Origin: Pseudomonadota bacterium
GTDB lineage: Bacteria > Pseudomonadota > Alphaproteobacteria > Micavibrionales > UBA1664
DNA length: 64,000 nucleotides
Reading direction: 5' to 3'
Assembly (NCBI GenBank): GCA_009926935.1
Contig: RFNZ01000001.1
Location: forward strand, 124,001-188,000
Shown here: one piece after another, positions 51,859 to 60,967 of the stretch
How positions within the stretch are numbered: the first letter of the stretch is position 1
Layout of the letters: each line of letters opens with the position of its first letter
Notes under the pieces: generated by a model
The model's input: the letters and a program-made list of their open reading frames with translations, nothing else
What the model was told of the DNA's origin: nothing
The model's database searches: none
Made by a program: the position numbers and the translations under genes

Positions 51859-54414
51859 TTAGCCAGCCTGCTCTTTTGCAACAACGGTATCATAAAGCCC
51901 ATATTGGGTTAGTCCTTCGTGGCTTTCTATGCCTGTGTAGCGTAGCGAAGCATCTTCATACCGCCTGAAAGCAAATACGGCCTGGTTCATATGCTCTGTA
52001 TTAAACACACGCAATTTAACTAGCAGGTGAAAGTCTTGCACTGTGAGACCAGTGACAGCGCGGAACAGATCAGGTTCAATTTTAGTGATGACATCCTGTA
52101 ATGTATTTTCACGGAAATCGGTCAAATACATGAACGCGGGAATGCGCGTTGCAAACTTGATAAGCTTTTCCTGCACTAACTTGCGCTTATGTTTAAACTC
52201 TTTTTCTTCGGCGCTAAGTTCCTTCTTCTCCTTAGCCGAGAGTTCTTTTTCTTTAGCTTTGTTCTTAAGGTTTTTGAGCTTCTCGCTTTTGTTGATGATG
52301 GTTTCGATGATGTTGTCGCCAAGCGCACGCCATCCCTCGATGCGTTCCACGGCTTTCATAGCTTCTTCATTTTCGAGTATGCGTCGCAATGTTTCATTGT
52401 CCACATTCACAAGAAGAGCGCTTTCCCATTTGCGGGCAAGAAGTGTTCCCGTGGTTCCAGCCATTGCAATGTCTAGGATGCCGCCCGCGTCAATCTGCGT
52501 CATATTCGCGCCGTCGTAGGCTAGAACTGGTAAAAAGCTTACAAGCTCGCGTACGGCTGCCTCTGGGTTTGCTTCGCCTGGGGCAAGGCCAATACCGTAA
52601 TCACTTAGCTGTCGTAGCGCACGCGTGGGCGCAAAATCGAACACAAAGCAAACTGGCTTTAGGATTTCCTCTTCGTTTGGATTATCGCCATTAGGATTCT
52701 TGATGCTCCACGGTGACTGTACGCGAAAAGCTGCCTGGAAATACGTTTCAGGGCTTTTTAGATTGCGCAGCATCAGAATGCTTGACCACTGAGCTACAGT
52801 CACACCTGTTGTTAGTTTACCGCAAGATAACGTGATCGTTTTGCTCTCAAATCCACTTCCAATCGCATCACGTACGGGTGGCAAAGCATCGAGACCAATC
52901 CCTGCATGTGCTCCAGCTGCTACGATGACTTTATAGTCACGCCAGAATGTATTGTACTTTTCGGCCAACAAGTTAGCCATTGCATGGCAAGCAGCCACGC
53001 TAGGCAGAAACCAGAATGAGTGTTGGAGATAGGGCAAAAGCCGCGCATCCGAATAAGGGAATGGGGCACGCGTGCCTGTCTTCAAATGCTCATGAGACTT
53101 AGGCGCATATTGGCCTCGAATGATGTCCAGCCACTTCTGTACATGGTCTTGGTGCTTAAACCGTGCCTTGCTGCCGTCGCTTTTTTTACCAAAATCAGCC
53201 TCAAAGAAGGCGTTAAGGTCAAACTCATCAAATTCACCATCACTGGCAATCGCCAATAGTTCGTCTGGCATTTGGTAAGTCAGCAACCGCATCTGAGGCA
53301 GAGCGCCGTAAGGGTTTCTCTTACCTGGATGCTTATCCGCGAATTCCGCTTTTGCACGTTGCTCGTCTGTGTACGTCCAGTTGAAGATTTGCTCCTCAAT
53401 AAACTCGCCTGTTGCCAAGGCCTTGAATGGCGTGCCGGAAAGGTAGAGGTAAGCCTTGGTAGTGATAGGCAGAAACTCACTCGATAAGCTGGATAGATCT
53501 TCGTTCACATTTTGCAAACCTTCAGCGTATTCCTGCTTAGCCTCTTTCTTGGCGACAGATTCGTCCTCACCCTCGAACAATTCCTTGGCCGTATCACGCC
53601 AAGCACCGAAATGGTACTCATCGAACGCTACCAAATCCCAATTCACCATATGCAGCCATTCGTTCCTGGCCTTGATGTTGCCCTGTGCATCGCGGCCCAG
53701 CAAATCCTGAAACGACCCGAAATAAACCAGAGGCTTATTTTTTGCCACCTGTGTCGGATCTCTGCCAGAATTGCGGGAAAGGTATTGCCAACCTTCAAAA
53801 TCCGTATGGCTTTCTAAATCCGTCTGCCAAGCGTCTTCCACAGCAGGCTTGAAAGTAACAACCAGAACACGCTTTGCACCGAGCTTTTTGGCTAGCTGGT
53901 AGGTTGTGAAGGTCTTACCAAAGCGCATCTTGGCATTCCAAAGAAAGCGCGGCGTGGCCTTCTTATTCTCAGCCCAGATGCTTTGAAAGTATTCAAAAGT
54001 CTTTTCCACCGCCGCTTGCTGCTCGGCGCGTGGGGGGAAGTTTTGGTCGCGTGTACCCGCCACAGGCTGGCCTTTGCGTAAAGCGATAAGTGCCGCATGC
54101 ACGTCCTTGACAGCGCAACGCATCCATTCCAACTGGTGAGGTGCGTGGCCCATACGCTTAAGTGCTGCTCGCACCTCATGATCAGTTATAATACTGCCAT
54201 CGTCGCGTTCGGCAATTTCATCCAATTCGATACGGTAGTTTTCAATAGCCGCCGTCTTTAGCTGTTCAGCTATGCGCTGCCTCACATCGCGGGTGGTCTG
54301 ACCGACCTTCAATAAGCCCTTGTGTGCAGCGTCCGCTATCGAATAGGCGTAGATGCGTGGCCGCGCTTGCGGCTTGGGCGCAAGGATTTCTTCGATGGCT
54401 TTAGTCTTCATCAT
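51859..54414 (-). CDS. Restriction helicase with N-terminal GIY-YIG-like domain
   Basis: An 851-residue SF2 ATPase of the restriction type. Residues about 18-110 form a T5orf172/MUG113-like GIY-YIG domain (RIYAYSIADAAHKGLLKVGQT). The helicase core follows with Walker A NAKMRFGKT (160-168), DEYH (265-268), SGTP in motif III and a C-terminal motif VI region. A Lys/Glu-rich coiled coil lies near 715-765. It overlaps the Eco57I-type methylase gene by 14 bases and acts as the motor and possibly nuclease part of this R-M operon. Confidence 0.78.
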   Translation of the reverse strand: MMKTKAIEEILAPKPQARPRIYAYSIADAAHKGLLKVGQTTRDVRQRIAEQLKTAAIENYRIELDEIAERDDGSIITDHEVRAALKRMGHAPHQLEWMRCAVKDVHAALIALRKGQPVAGTRDQNFPPRAEQQAAVEKTFEYFQSIWAENKKATPRFLWNAKMRFGKTFTTYQLAKKLGAKRVLVVTFKPAVEDAWQTDLESHTDFEGWQYLSRNSGRDPTQVAKNKPLVYFGSFQDLLGRDAQGNIKARNEWLHMVNWDLVAFDEYHFGAWRDTAKELFEGEDESVAKKEAKQEYAEGLQNVNEDLSSLSSEFLPITTKAYLYLSGTPFKALATGEFIEEQIFNWTYTDEQRAKAEFADKHPGKRNPYGALPQMRLLTYQMPDELLAIASDGEFDEFDLNAFFEADFGKKSDGSKARFKHQDHVQKWLDIIRGQYAPKSHEHLKTGTRAPFPYSDARLLPYLQHSFWFLPSVAACHAMANLLAEKYNTFWRDYKVIVAAGAHAGIGLDALPPVRDAIGSGFESKTITLSCGKLTTGVTVAQWSSILMLRNLKSPETYFQAAFRVQSPWSIKNPNGDNPNEEEILKPVCFVFDFAPTRALRQLSDYGIGLAPGEANPEAAVRELVSFLPVLAYDGANMTQIDAGGILDIAMAGTTGTLLARKWESALLVNVDNETLRRILENEEAMKAVERIEGWRALGDNIIETIINKSEKLKNLKNKAKEKELSAKEKKELSAEEKEFKHKRKLVQEKLIKFATRIPAFMYLTDFRENTLQDVITKIEPDLFRAVTGLTVQDFHLLVKLRVFNTEHMNQAVFAFRRYEDASLRYTGIESHEGLTQYGLYDTVVAKEQAG

Positions 54415-56065
54415 CCTCGTCCACGCTTATTTCTTCGAACAAATCGCTAGTCAAATCCATTGGTCGTACAATTTTTTCTATAAAAGCTATTTCTTCGTCA
54501 GTGAGACTGTATTTTTTGTAGAGATCGGTATCTGTCCACTGTTTAGTCCATTTTTGCGTTGGCACGAATGTATAGACTTTGCGCGTGGTATCTTGCGAAG
54601 GCTTATGTAGAAGAATAAGTAGTCGTGTCAGTCGGCAAGAGAGATAGGATAAAACACTCTCAGCTTCGCTTTTTGATTCCAGTGGGCCAATGCAAAGGTA
54701 AGTTTCTGAAGAAATACTTCCAGGCTCTCCGATGAAGGGAGTGCTTATGATGCGGTGTGGATAAGTATCACGATTCCCTGTTCCTGGGGCAGCACGGCCC
54801 ACATATACCTTCCATTTGTCTATCAAATCAACGCCAGTAGTAATTGATTTTCTTGGCGTGTAACCCGTTCCCCCATTTTGGTATACGAAAAGGTCATCAG
54901 CATGCTTGGATGCCTTTCCTTTAAACTTCGTTTCCAGCCCAAATGGTTTTCGAGAACTTACTAACCTGTCGAAACGCTTATTCTCAGGTAGCAATATTGA
55001 GTTAGATTGACCCGTCTCTACTGCGGCGACCTTTTTGAGAACCGACAGCCCTTCGTTAAAGCGTATAAAAATATCCGCACCTTCTTCAAGCAGTGGCCGT
55101 GAAGCTGAAGAAATAGGCCAGTCTTTGAAGCTGGTGGTCACACGACACAAGCCAGGATTGTCTTTTTCCCAGAGAAAATAGCAAACACCGCCTTTTAACC
55201 CAACCCCTGGGAAAACATCTGCTGCGCTCAGATAGTCGTTAATAGAACGAACTCGTTTGTCGGTTAGCATAGACTCGCGAAACTCATCTAATCCCTTACC
55301 ACCCGCGAACCAACGTGAAGGTATTACTAAAGAGAGATAGCGTGGCTCTAGCCTTTTAGCCTGCTCTACAAACAACTGATAAATGGGCGCTGCACTTTTG
55401 CCAAACCCGCCATCGTCTAGCTGATATGGCGGGTTGCCTATGATGACATCGAATTGCATATCGTCTCCAAAAAATTCAATTATTCGTGTTTTGATGTTGT
55501 CAGTATGAATGAATGCATAGGCATGAGTTTCATTGCCATCACCACGATCCATTGTTTTCTGACTTGCACCACAATAGGCGCACTTGCCGTCTATCCAATT
55601 ATGTTCGGTACGTTTGAACCAGATATTCCCTTGATTATTTTCGAAAGATTTAGCGATAGAGTGTTTGCCGTTGGCAAACTTACTACAATATAGACTGCGC
55701 CTCGCGAGTAGGCTTGTCAGCTCTGTGATACCGATACCAAAGACTTGTTTAGTGAGGATATGATCTACACGTTTCTGTAAATCAGGTATTTCATCTTTTA
55801 GGCCTACCGTCAGGCGGCTTGTGATCTCACGCAGAAAGACGCCACTCTTGGTGAATGGGTCGAGAAAGCGCACTGACTTGTCTGCCCATAAATTTGCCCC
55901 GCCATTATCTGCTGCCCATGCCGCCGCCAATGTGTCCAGCATCCGATTTGCAAACTCAGGAGGAGTAAAGACTTCATCGTTACTTAGATTGGCAATACAG
56001 GTCAGCACATCTGGATTACGGCCCCGCAAAGTAAAATGGGCTTGGTCTTGCGAGATTTTTGTCAT
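54401..56065 (-). CDS. Eco57I-type N6-adenine DNA methyltransferase
   Basis: A 554-residue DNA methylase. SAM motif I reads LDPFTKSGVFLREI (near 69-82) and the catalytic motif IV is NPPY in FDVIIGNPPYQLDD (near 210), giving N6-methyladenine. A zinc-ribbon-like CAYC lies near 163, and the C-terminal half is the target-recognition region. It overlaps the preceding partner by ATGA. Together with the next gene it appears to form a two-subunit methylase. Confidence 0.83.
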   Translation of the reverse strand: MTKISQDQAHFTLRGRNPDVLTCIANLSNDEVFTPPEFANRMLDTLAAAWAADNGGANLWADKSVRFLDPFTKSGVFLREITSRLTVGLKDEIPDLQKRVDHILTKQVFGIGITELTSLLARRSLYCSKFANGKHSIAKSFENNQGNIWFKRTEHNWIDGKCAYCGASQKTMDRGDGNETHAYAFIHTDNIKTRIIEFFGDDMQFDVIIGNPPYQLDDGGFGKSAAPIYQLFVEQAKRLEPRYLSLVIPSRWFAGGKGLDEFRESMLTDKRVRSINDYLSAADVFPGVGLKGGVCYFLWEKDNPGLCRVTTSFKDWPISSASRPLLEEGADIFIRFNEGLSVLKKVAAVETGQSNSILLPENKRFDRLVSSRKPFGLETKFKGKASKHADDLFVYQNGGTGYTPRKSITTGVDLIDKWKVYVGRAAPGTGNRDTYPHRIISTPFIGEPGSISSETYLCIGPLESKSEAESVLSYLSCRLTRLLILLHKPSQDTTRKVYTFVPTQKWTKQWTDTDLYKKYSLTDEEIAFIEKIVRPMDLTSDLFEEISVDEDDED

Positions 56066-56706
56066 GCAGCCTCCTGCACAAGTTGACCAGCTAGCTCACT
56101 TATATTCATTGGAGGCCATATTTTGATTGGCCTAAAGATTTCATGTTTGCCCAAGTGTGCAAACAGTGAGCCTTCGGCACTAAAAGCTGAAGAACCTGTA
56201 AGGACATCAAAACGGAAATCACGGCGCTGGAATTTTCCTTTACCAAGATAACCCCATTCGGCGAAGGCGATAGGCAACCCATCACTTCCTTTCATAGTCA
56301 GCGCATCACCATGCACCAGATTGAGCGAAAGAACAAAACTGGCGGCGCTATAGAGGTCATCGCCCTCTTTTAGCTCTAAGTATTCAACGAAAATATCCAG
56401 CAGATTATCACGGCATTCGGCGATATTATCGGGCAAAAGTTCAATGCCATATATGCACATTAGGCCAAGCAAGGCGTAGTGACGCTTTTCGAATTCTGAC
56501 TGGCTGTATTTGAGCTCAACTGCTGCGAGTTTCCGCTGTAGGACATGAACTAAAAAGTTTCCACTGCCGCAGGCAGGCTCCAAAAAGCGAGAATCTATTC
56601 TCTGCGTTTCGCCTTTCACTAGATCAAGCATAGCCTCGACCATCCATTCGGGGGTGAAGACCTCGCCATGATCGGCTACACGTTTTTTGGATTTTATTAA
56701 GTTCAT
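56062..56706 (-). CDS. DNA methylase partner lacking the NPPY motif
   Basis: A 214-residue protein with a clear N6-methylase SAM motif (FLEPACGSGNFL, 41-52) and GEVFTPEWMVEAMLDL before it. Where NPPY or NPPF is expected it reads FDVLTGSSAF (166-175), so it should be unable to methylate alone. I start at MNLIKSKKRV (56706) because the longer frame runs into the mrr gene end. It may be a regulatory subunit for the next methylase, or a decayed copy. Confidence 0.75.
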   Translation of the reverse strand: MNLIKSKKRVADHGEVFTPEWMVEAMLDLVKGETQRIDSRFLEPACGSGNFLVHVLQRKLAAVELKYSQSEFEKRHYALLGLMCIYGIELLPDNIAECRDNLLDIFVEYLELKEGDDLYSAASFVLSLNLVHGDALTMKGSDGLPIAFAEWGYLGKGKFQRRDFRFDVLTGSSAFSAEGSLFAHLGKHEIFRPIKIWPPMNISELAGQLVQEAA

Positions 56707-56716
56707 GTCTGTTTCT

Positions 56717-57595
56717 TCAAATACTTTCGAACCAGCTTTGGCTGATTTGCACTTTCTCAATTAATTCGGTTTGTACCCCCAGCTTGAGTTTTTTAAGGAG
56801 ATCGCACAATTCGTCGCCATCAATCAGATCAATAGCTGGTGCACCGTCGCGGTTAGCTTCCTTGCGGGCTTCTGAAGTGAAGTTGCCAGTGGTGATAAAT
56901 ATGCCTTTGTCGCCGCGACCAATCATTGCACCCCGGAAATCCCTTAAGTCGCTAGACCCGACACTTCCTTGATAGCGTTTACATTGAAATGATACATGGA
57001 AAGACAGCAGATTCATTTTCAAGATGCCGATGCCATCGATACCGCCATCGCCCGATCTACCTGTAACTTGTACTCTTACAAATCCTGATTCACGCAAAAC
57101 GAGCTGACATAAACGCTCGAAAGCATCCGGCTTCATGGAACGTAGTTTTTCGAGCAAAGCAGTCTTCCAACTTTCTTCTGCAACCTCATCTGGCTCTTCC
57201 TCTTCGCTATGCTCAAGCGCGGTCTTTTTATCTTTTTGGCGACTTGGGTCTTGCCCTCGCACCACTCCAGCAATTTTTGCGGCCTCACCTTCGGTTAGAG
57301 CCTCGCCTTTATCCAGAAGAATCCAAACACCCTTCGACTGATTTGTGATGGCGCCATATTTTTTGAGGTAGGTGCGCGCCCAAGCTGCGCGGTATTCTAA
57401 TTTCGTTTCACGGCCTTCGCGGTGTGGTATCAGTTGAATTTCTTCGGAATATCCCTCAAGCTCAATCATCTTATCGACCAGCTCTTGGTTTGTAGCTGAG
57501 CCGCCAAGCTCTCTTAGAGCTTTAATGGTCGGCCAAATCAGCTCGTCATAGGTGGGAGCGCCTATATCACGCCATTTCTGTCTGCTAGCGGTCAT
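56717..57595 (-). CDS. Mrr-type restriction endonuclease
   Basis: A 292-residue endonuclease: an N-terminal winged-helix Mrr_N domain (about 15-100), a Glu/Lys-rich linker (about 120-142) and the Mrr catalytic domain with PD-(D/E)XK core GDGGIDG (182-188) and QCKRY (204-208). It starts the R-M operon, 10 bases before the methylase-partner ATG. Whether it cuts methylated or unmethylated DNA cannot be told. Confidence 0.87.
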   Translation of the reverse strand: MTASRQKWRDIGAPTYDELIWPTIKALRELGGSATNQELVDKMIELEGYSEEIQLIPHREGRETKLEYRAAWARTYLKKYGAITNQSKGVWILLDKGEALTEGEAAKIAGVVRGQDPSRQKDKKTALEHSEEEEPDEVAEESWKTALLEKLRSMKPDAFERLCQLVLRESGFVRVQVTGRSGDGGIDGIGILKMNLLSFHVSFQCKRYQGSVGSSDLRDFRGAMIGRGDKGIFITTGNFTSEARKEANRDGAPAIDLIDGDELCDLLKKLKLGVQTELIEKVQISQSWFESI

Positions 57596-57711
57596 TTTTC
57601 CCTCAAAAAGCTAATCTCCTTAGATACTTAACATCAAGTAAGGCAATTTGCTTCCTGAAAATTTACCGTATGGCGAATTTGTTATGGATAACCTGTGCTT
57701 GGAAGGCCTTA

Positions 57712-58824
57712 TTAAATATCCGCCCTGATTTGATAGTGCGTGCTACGGCCCTCGCCAATTTCTTCAAAGACGCCCATTTCAACGAGCTGCTGCAAGTCAC
57801 GGGTTGCGGTCGCGCGTGAAGCGCCCGTGATACTGATGTATTTTCGTGCGCTCATGCCGCCTTCAAACCCACTAGGCCCGTTTTCCAGCATGCGGCTGAC
57901 CACTTTGGTTTGTCGCTCGTTCATTTGATCGCGGAAGCGGTCGAACAACTTCGTTTTGAACAGAATGAAACCAATCGTTCTTTCTGCATCCTCTTGCGCT
58001 TCCACTGCCGTGGTTACGAAGTATCTGATCCAGTCGGTCACATTGTTTGATGTCTGGGCGGTTCCCAGCGCGTCGTAATACAGCCGCCTTTTTGCTTCGA
58101 TGGCTTTGGAAAGGCTCATGATGACAGGGCGGCCTAAGCCTTGGGATAGCGCCTTCTCCGAGATTGCGCGACCTATGCGCCCGTTGCCGTCCTCGAACGG
58201 GTGGATGCTTTCAAAGTAGATATGGGCCACTGCTGCCCTGACGACTGGGGATTTGATAGGCGTTTTGCCGTTTGGCGCGGTTGCGTTAAACCACGCGATA
58301 AATTGATCCATCTCTTTCTTTACTGAAGCTGATGGGGGCGCTTCGAAATGCACCTTCTCTCTACCGATAGGACCCGAAATGATTTGCATGGGGTCTTCGT
58401 GGTCACGCCACTGACCAACGGCAATCCGCTTGCTGAAGGCTCCCATTAAAATCTGGTGCCAGTTAAACAGCATGGCTTCGCTTAACGGCTCGGCAAAATT
58501 CTTTCTAACCTCAACCATCAGTTGGCCGACACCTTGGGCTTTTTTATCTCCCACTTTTTCGGGCGTTGGATTTAGGCCCAGATTGTTCCTGATGGATGAC
58601 ATGACATCGGACCGCAGAAGGTTCTCGCCCTCGATCTGAGAGGTTTTAATAGCCTCAAAGACCATCAGGTCCAGAATGGCCTCTTCTTGTGTCTTGTTTG
58701 GTAGGCCCTGCATGAGGCCGCTGATATGGCCTGCCTTCTCAGCGAATATAAAAAGCTGATCTTCAATGCCCTTGAGGTCATACTGAAATTTGGGCCAGTC
58801 AGGTAATTGCCAGTTATAGGTCAT
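57712..58824 (-). CDS. Fic protein with N-terminal DUF4172 and C-terminal winged helix
   Basis: A 370-residue Fic enzyme that transfers AMP, or another nucleotide part, to protein hydroxyls. The catalytic motif HPFEDGNGRIGR begins at H208. The N-terminal inhibitory helix TSQIEG (61-66) fits the (S/T)xxxE(G/N) rule, so activity is self-inhibited. The C-terminal 70 residues form a winged helix-turn-helix (ISITGASRATATRDLQQLV). The start codon lies within an operator-like dyad, and TATAAT ends 6 bases before the ATG, so the mRNA would be leaderless and possibly autoregulated. Confidence 0.88.
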   Translation of the reverse strand: MTYNWQLPDWPKFQYDLKGIEDQLFIFAEKAGHISGLMQGLPNKTQEEAILDLMVFEAIKTSQIEGENLLRSDVMSSIRNNLGLNPTPEKVGDKKAQGVGQLMVEVRKNFAEPLSEAMLFNWHQILMGAFSKRIAVGQWRDHEDPMQIISGPIGREKVHFEAPPSASVKKEMDQFIAWFNATAPNGKTPIKSPVVRAAVAHIYFESIHPFEDGNGRIGRAISEKALSQGLGRPVIMSLSKAIEAKRRLYYDALGTAQTSNNVTDWIRYFVTTAVEAQEDAERTIGFILFKTKLFDRFRDQMNERQTKVVSRMLENGPSGFEGGMSARKYISITGASRATATRDLQQLVEMGVFEEIGEGRSTHYQIRADI

Positions 58825-58852
58825 GAGGCGATTATACAGGTTAATCGCCTCA
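58824..58852. promoter_or_regulatory. Operator dyad 1 over the fic promoter and start codon
   Basis: TGAGGCGATTA at 58824-58834 and its perfect inverse TAATCGCCTCA at 58842-58852, separated by 7 bases. The left arm overlaps the fic start codon, and the -10 hexamer TATAAT (minus strand, 58836-58831) spans the end of that arm and the beginning of the spacer. Confidence 0.8.
58831..58836 (-). promoter_or_regulatory. Probable fic -10 element TATAAT
   Basis: A perfect TATAAT on the minus strand with TTAGAA 16 bases upstream as a weak -35. The initiation point expected 6-7 bases downstream coincides with the A of the fic ATG. Confidence 0.6.
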
Positions 58853-58867
58853 TTCTAATTAATATTT

Positions 58868-58896
58868 TGAGGCGATTTTAGGGCCTAATCGCCGCA
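58868..58896. promoter_or_regulatory. Operator dyad 2 upstream of fic
   Basis: TGAGGCGATTT at 58868-58878 and TAATCGCCGCA at 58886-58896, again 7 bases apart, with two mismatches to dyad 1. The two dyads start 44 bases apart, about four helical turns, so two bound dimers would lie on the same face. Confidence 0.7.
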
Positions 58897-58957
58897 TTCT
58901 GTGTATTTACCAATTTAATCAATCGGTTATGAATTTAAAAATCGAACAATACTCAGG

Positions 58958-60745
58958 CTAGAATGGCTTGGCTTTTGGGCCATTCCTTGGCTTTGCCGCT
59001 GCACCGAAACCAGCCTTATTGAATTTCCCTGACATCTTTGCAGCCTTGGGCGTTTTGGGCGGGTATGGCTGCGCTTTGTATTTGGGCGGGATGTTTTGCC
59101 TGATATCAGAGACGATTTTTTCTGACTTCGCCCTTACCTGTTGGTGCGTGAGGATAGGCACAGGGCGTGTTTGTGCGGCCTTCGTATTGAATAGGCTGCT
59201 CGTGGTTGGCTTTTGCGGTTCCTGTCTTGGTACAGGCTGGCGCTGCTGTTCCGATTCGCCTCTGGCTTGCTGTCTTTGCGACCGTTCAATAACAGCCCTG
59301 ATGGGCGAAGCTGTCGCTTTTGATAGTCGTGGTGGGTTAGGTGGCCTGAACCGTTCCAGCACGTTCTCGCGCACCAGCGCGGCCTTGAGTTTCAGTTTTA
59401 GAGAATGTTCCTGATTGGTGATGATACGGCTTTGGCGCTCGAAGGTAGGCTTAACAGGTTGCGCGGCTAATGCCCTGTCGATGCTGTCCACGAACTTCTT
59501 GTAATTCTGGTAGTCGGTATGCGTGCCTTTGAGAATATCTAGGCGGATATGCATGTCCTTGAGTTTGGCGTGTATGCCTTCCCTGTATGTACGCTTGTAA
59601 CGCTCCTTCTGGCGGTTGATCCTGATTTGCTTTTCAAGTTCCGTCAGGCGCAGGGCGCGGCGGCGCTCAATACGGCCTGCCAGAATATCCTTCGAGAACT
59701 TTACTGCCTTCCCTATCGCACTGCGGACAACGCCAGATAGGCGGGTTTTGGCTTCCAATCTCTCATAGTGCTTGAGGCGGGTATCAAGGCGGCTCATATC
59801 CACTTCCAGCGCCCGTATCTGTTTGCCTAGCGGTGTGTCGGGCCATTTGGCGCGTTCGGTGTTTACCGCCTTGATCTCTTTGGCAAGGTCGGGGCGGCTG
59901 CGATCTTGGTCTATCTTTTGGTAGTCGGGTTTATGGCCTTTGCCGTCATCGCCCGCCTTGGCGTTGTTTGGTGTGTTCTGTTTGCCGTCGCCATTGCCGC
60001 CTTTGCCCTTTTTGCCTTTGCCGTCCTTATCGTCTTCGTCTTCCTTTTTGCTTTCTTCTTCCTCGTCTTCTTTCAGGCGTTCTTCAATGGCCTTTGCCTC
60101 TGGCCCGATATGAACTTGCGGTATGCGGTCGATGCCTTGGTCTTCCAGTGTGCGGCGGTCGATTTTGGCTTCAGGGAAGCCCTCCCGCTCCAAGGCATCG
60201 TTTACAAGCGTCTCCCATACCGCGCGGACAAGTTCGATCTCTTCGGGGCCTTTTTCCTTGTCATCAAGGATGCGGGTTTTGCGGCCGAAACCGTCCTTGG
60301 TGACCTCGCGGGTGGTGAACAACAAATGGGCATGGTGGTTGCGGGGGTCATGGCCGCTGGTCGGCTGGTGGATGGAGACATCCACGACGACACGATAGCG
60401 CTCGACCATCCAGAGGCCCATATCCCGCGCCAAAGCTTCACGGAAAGCTGCGGATAGCTCATGCGGTAGGGCAAGGATCAGTTCCCGCGCGACGCGGGAA
60501 TTCTTGCGCGTTTCGGCAGCTTCTGCCGCATTCCACAACAGGGCGCGGTTGTGGGTTTTTTCAGGGGCATCGGGCGGGGCCAAAATGAACGAGGCGGCGA
60601 CAGCCTTGCTTCGGTTCCTGAAGTCGTGGGTGATGGCGAGCCTGTCATCCACGAGGTTCTGGCCAGCCCGATACGCGGCAGCGGCGACAGCGGAATCCCG
60701 CTTCTCCCGTGAAAACACCCGCATTGAACAATGAAAAATCGCCAA
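58958..60745 (-). CDS. MobQ (MobA/MobL) relaxase
   Basis: A mobilization relaxase of 595 residues that nicks oriT for transfer. The N-terminal signature MAIFHCSMRVFSREKRDSAVAAAAYRAG and the metal-binding HDPRNHHAHLLF are typical of the MobQ family. The middle is very Glu/Lys/Gly-rich (235-280) and the C-terminus proline/lysine-rich. Translation must start at TTG 60745, because family members begin with this very segment and the first ATG is seven codons inside. It is divergent from the candidate oriT. Confidence 0.88.
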   Translation of the reverse strand: MAIFHCSMRVFSREKRDSAVAAAAYRAGQNLVDDRLAITHDFRNRSKAVAASFILAPPDAPEKTHNRALLWNAAEAAETRKNSRVARELILALPHELSAAFREALARDMGLWMVERYRVVVDVSIHQPTSGHDPRNHHAHLLFTTREVTKDGFGRKTRILDDKEKGPEEIELVRAVWETLVNDALEREGFPEAKIDRRTLEDQGIDRIPQVHIGPEAKAIEERLKEDEEEESKKEDEDDKDGKGKKGKGGNGDGKQNTPNNAKAGDDGKGHKPDYQKIDQDRSRPDLAKEIKAVNTERAKWPDTPLGKQIRALEVDMSRLDTRLKHYERLEAKTRLSGVVRSAIGKAVKFSKDILAGRIERRRALRLTELEKQIRINRQKERYKRTYREGIHAKLKDMHIRLDILKGTHTDYQNYKKFVDSIDRALAAQPVKPTFERQSRIITNQEHSLKLKLKAALVRENVLERFRPPNPPRLSKATASPIRAVIERSQRQQARGESEQQRQPVPRQEPQKPTTSSLFNTKAAQTRPVPILTHQQVRAKSEKIVSDIRQNIPPKYKAQPYPPKTPKAAKMSGKFNKAGFGAAAKPRNGPKAKPF

Positions 60746-60830
60746 AGTCGCATCCTATCCGCGACCCACTGGGCGATTGTTTTTATTGTTGTTTTGTTCG
60801 CCCAAACAAAAGAAAGCGACCGTACTGAAA

Positions 60831-60863
60831 GCACTGCAAACGAAGTTTGCGTAAGTGCGCTAT
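60831..60863 (+). other. Candidate oriT (MobQ type)
   Basis: A perfect hairpin GCAAAC-GAA-GTTTGC (60836-60850) is followed at once by GTAAGTGCGC (60851-60860). This matches the RSF1010 layout of an inverted repeat followed by GTAAATGCGC with the nick after the final GC. It lies 86 bases upstream of the relaxase start, as expected. Confidence 0.75.
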
Positions 60864-60967
60864 TAGACCTTTCTATCTTCAGGATAAGGGGAAATGATTA
60901 AAGCAGAGTTTATCCCCCTGTACCCCTTAGTATGAGAGGTGCGCATCTTGGATTTTAAGGCTAGGCT

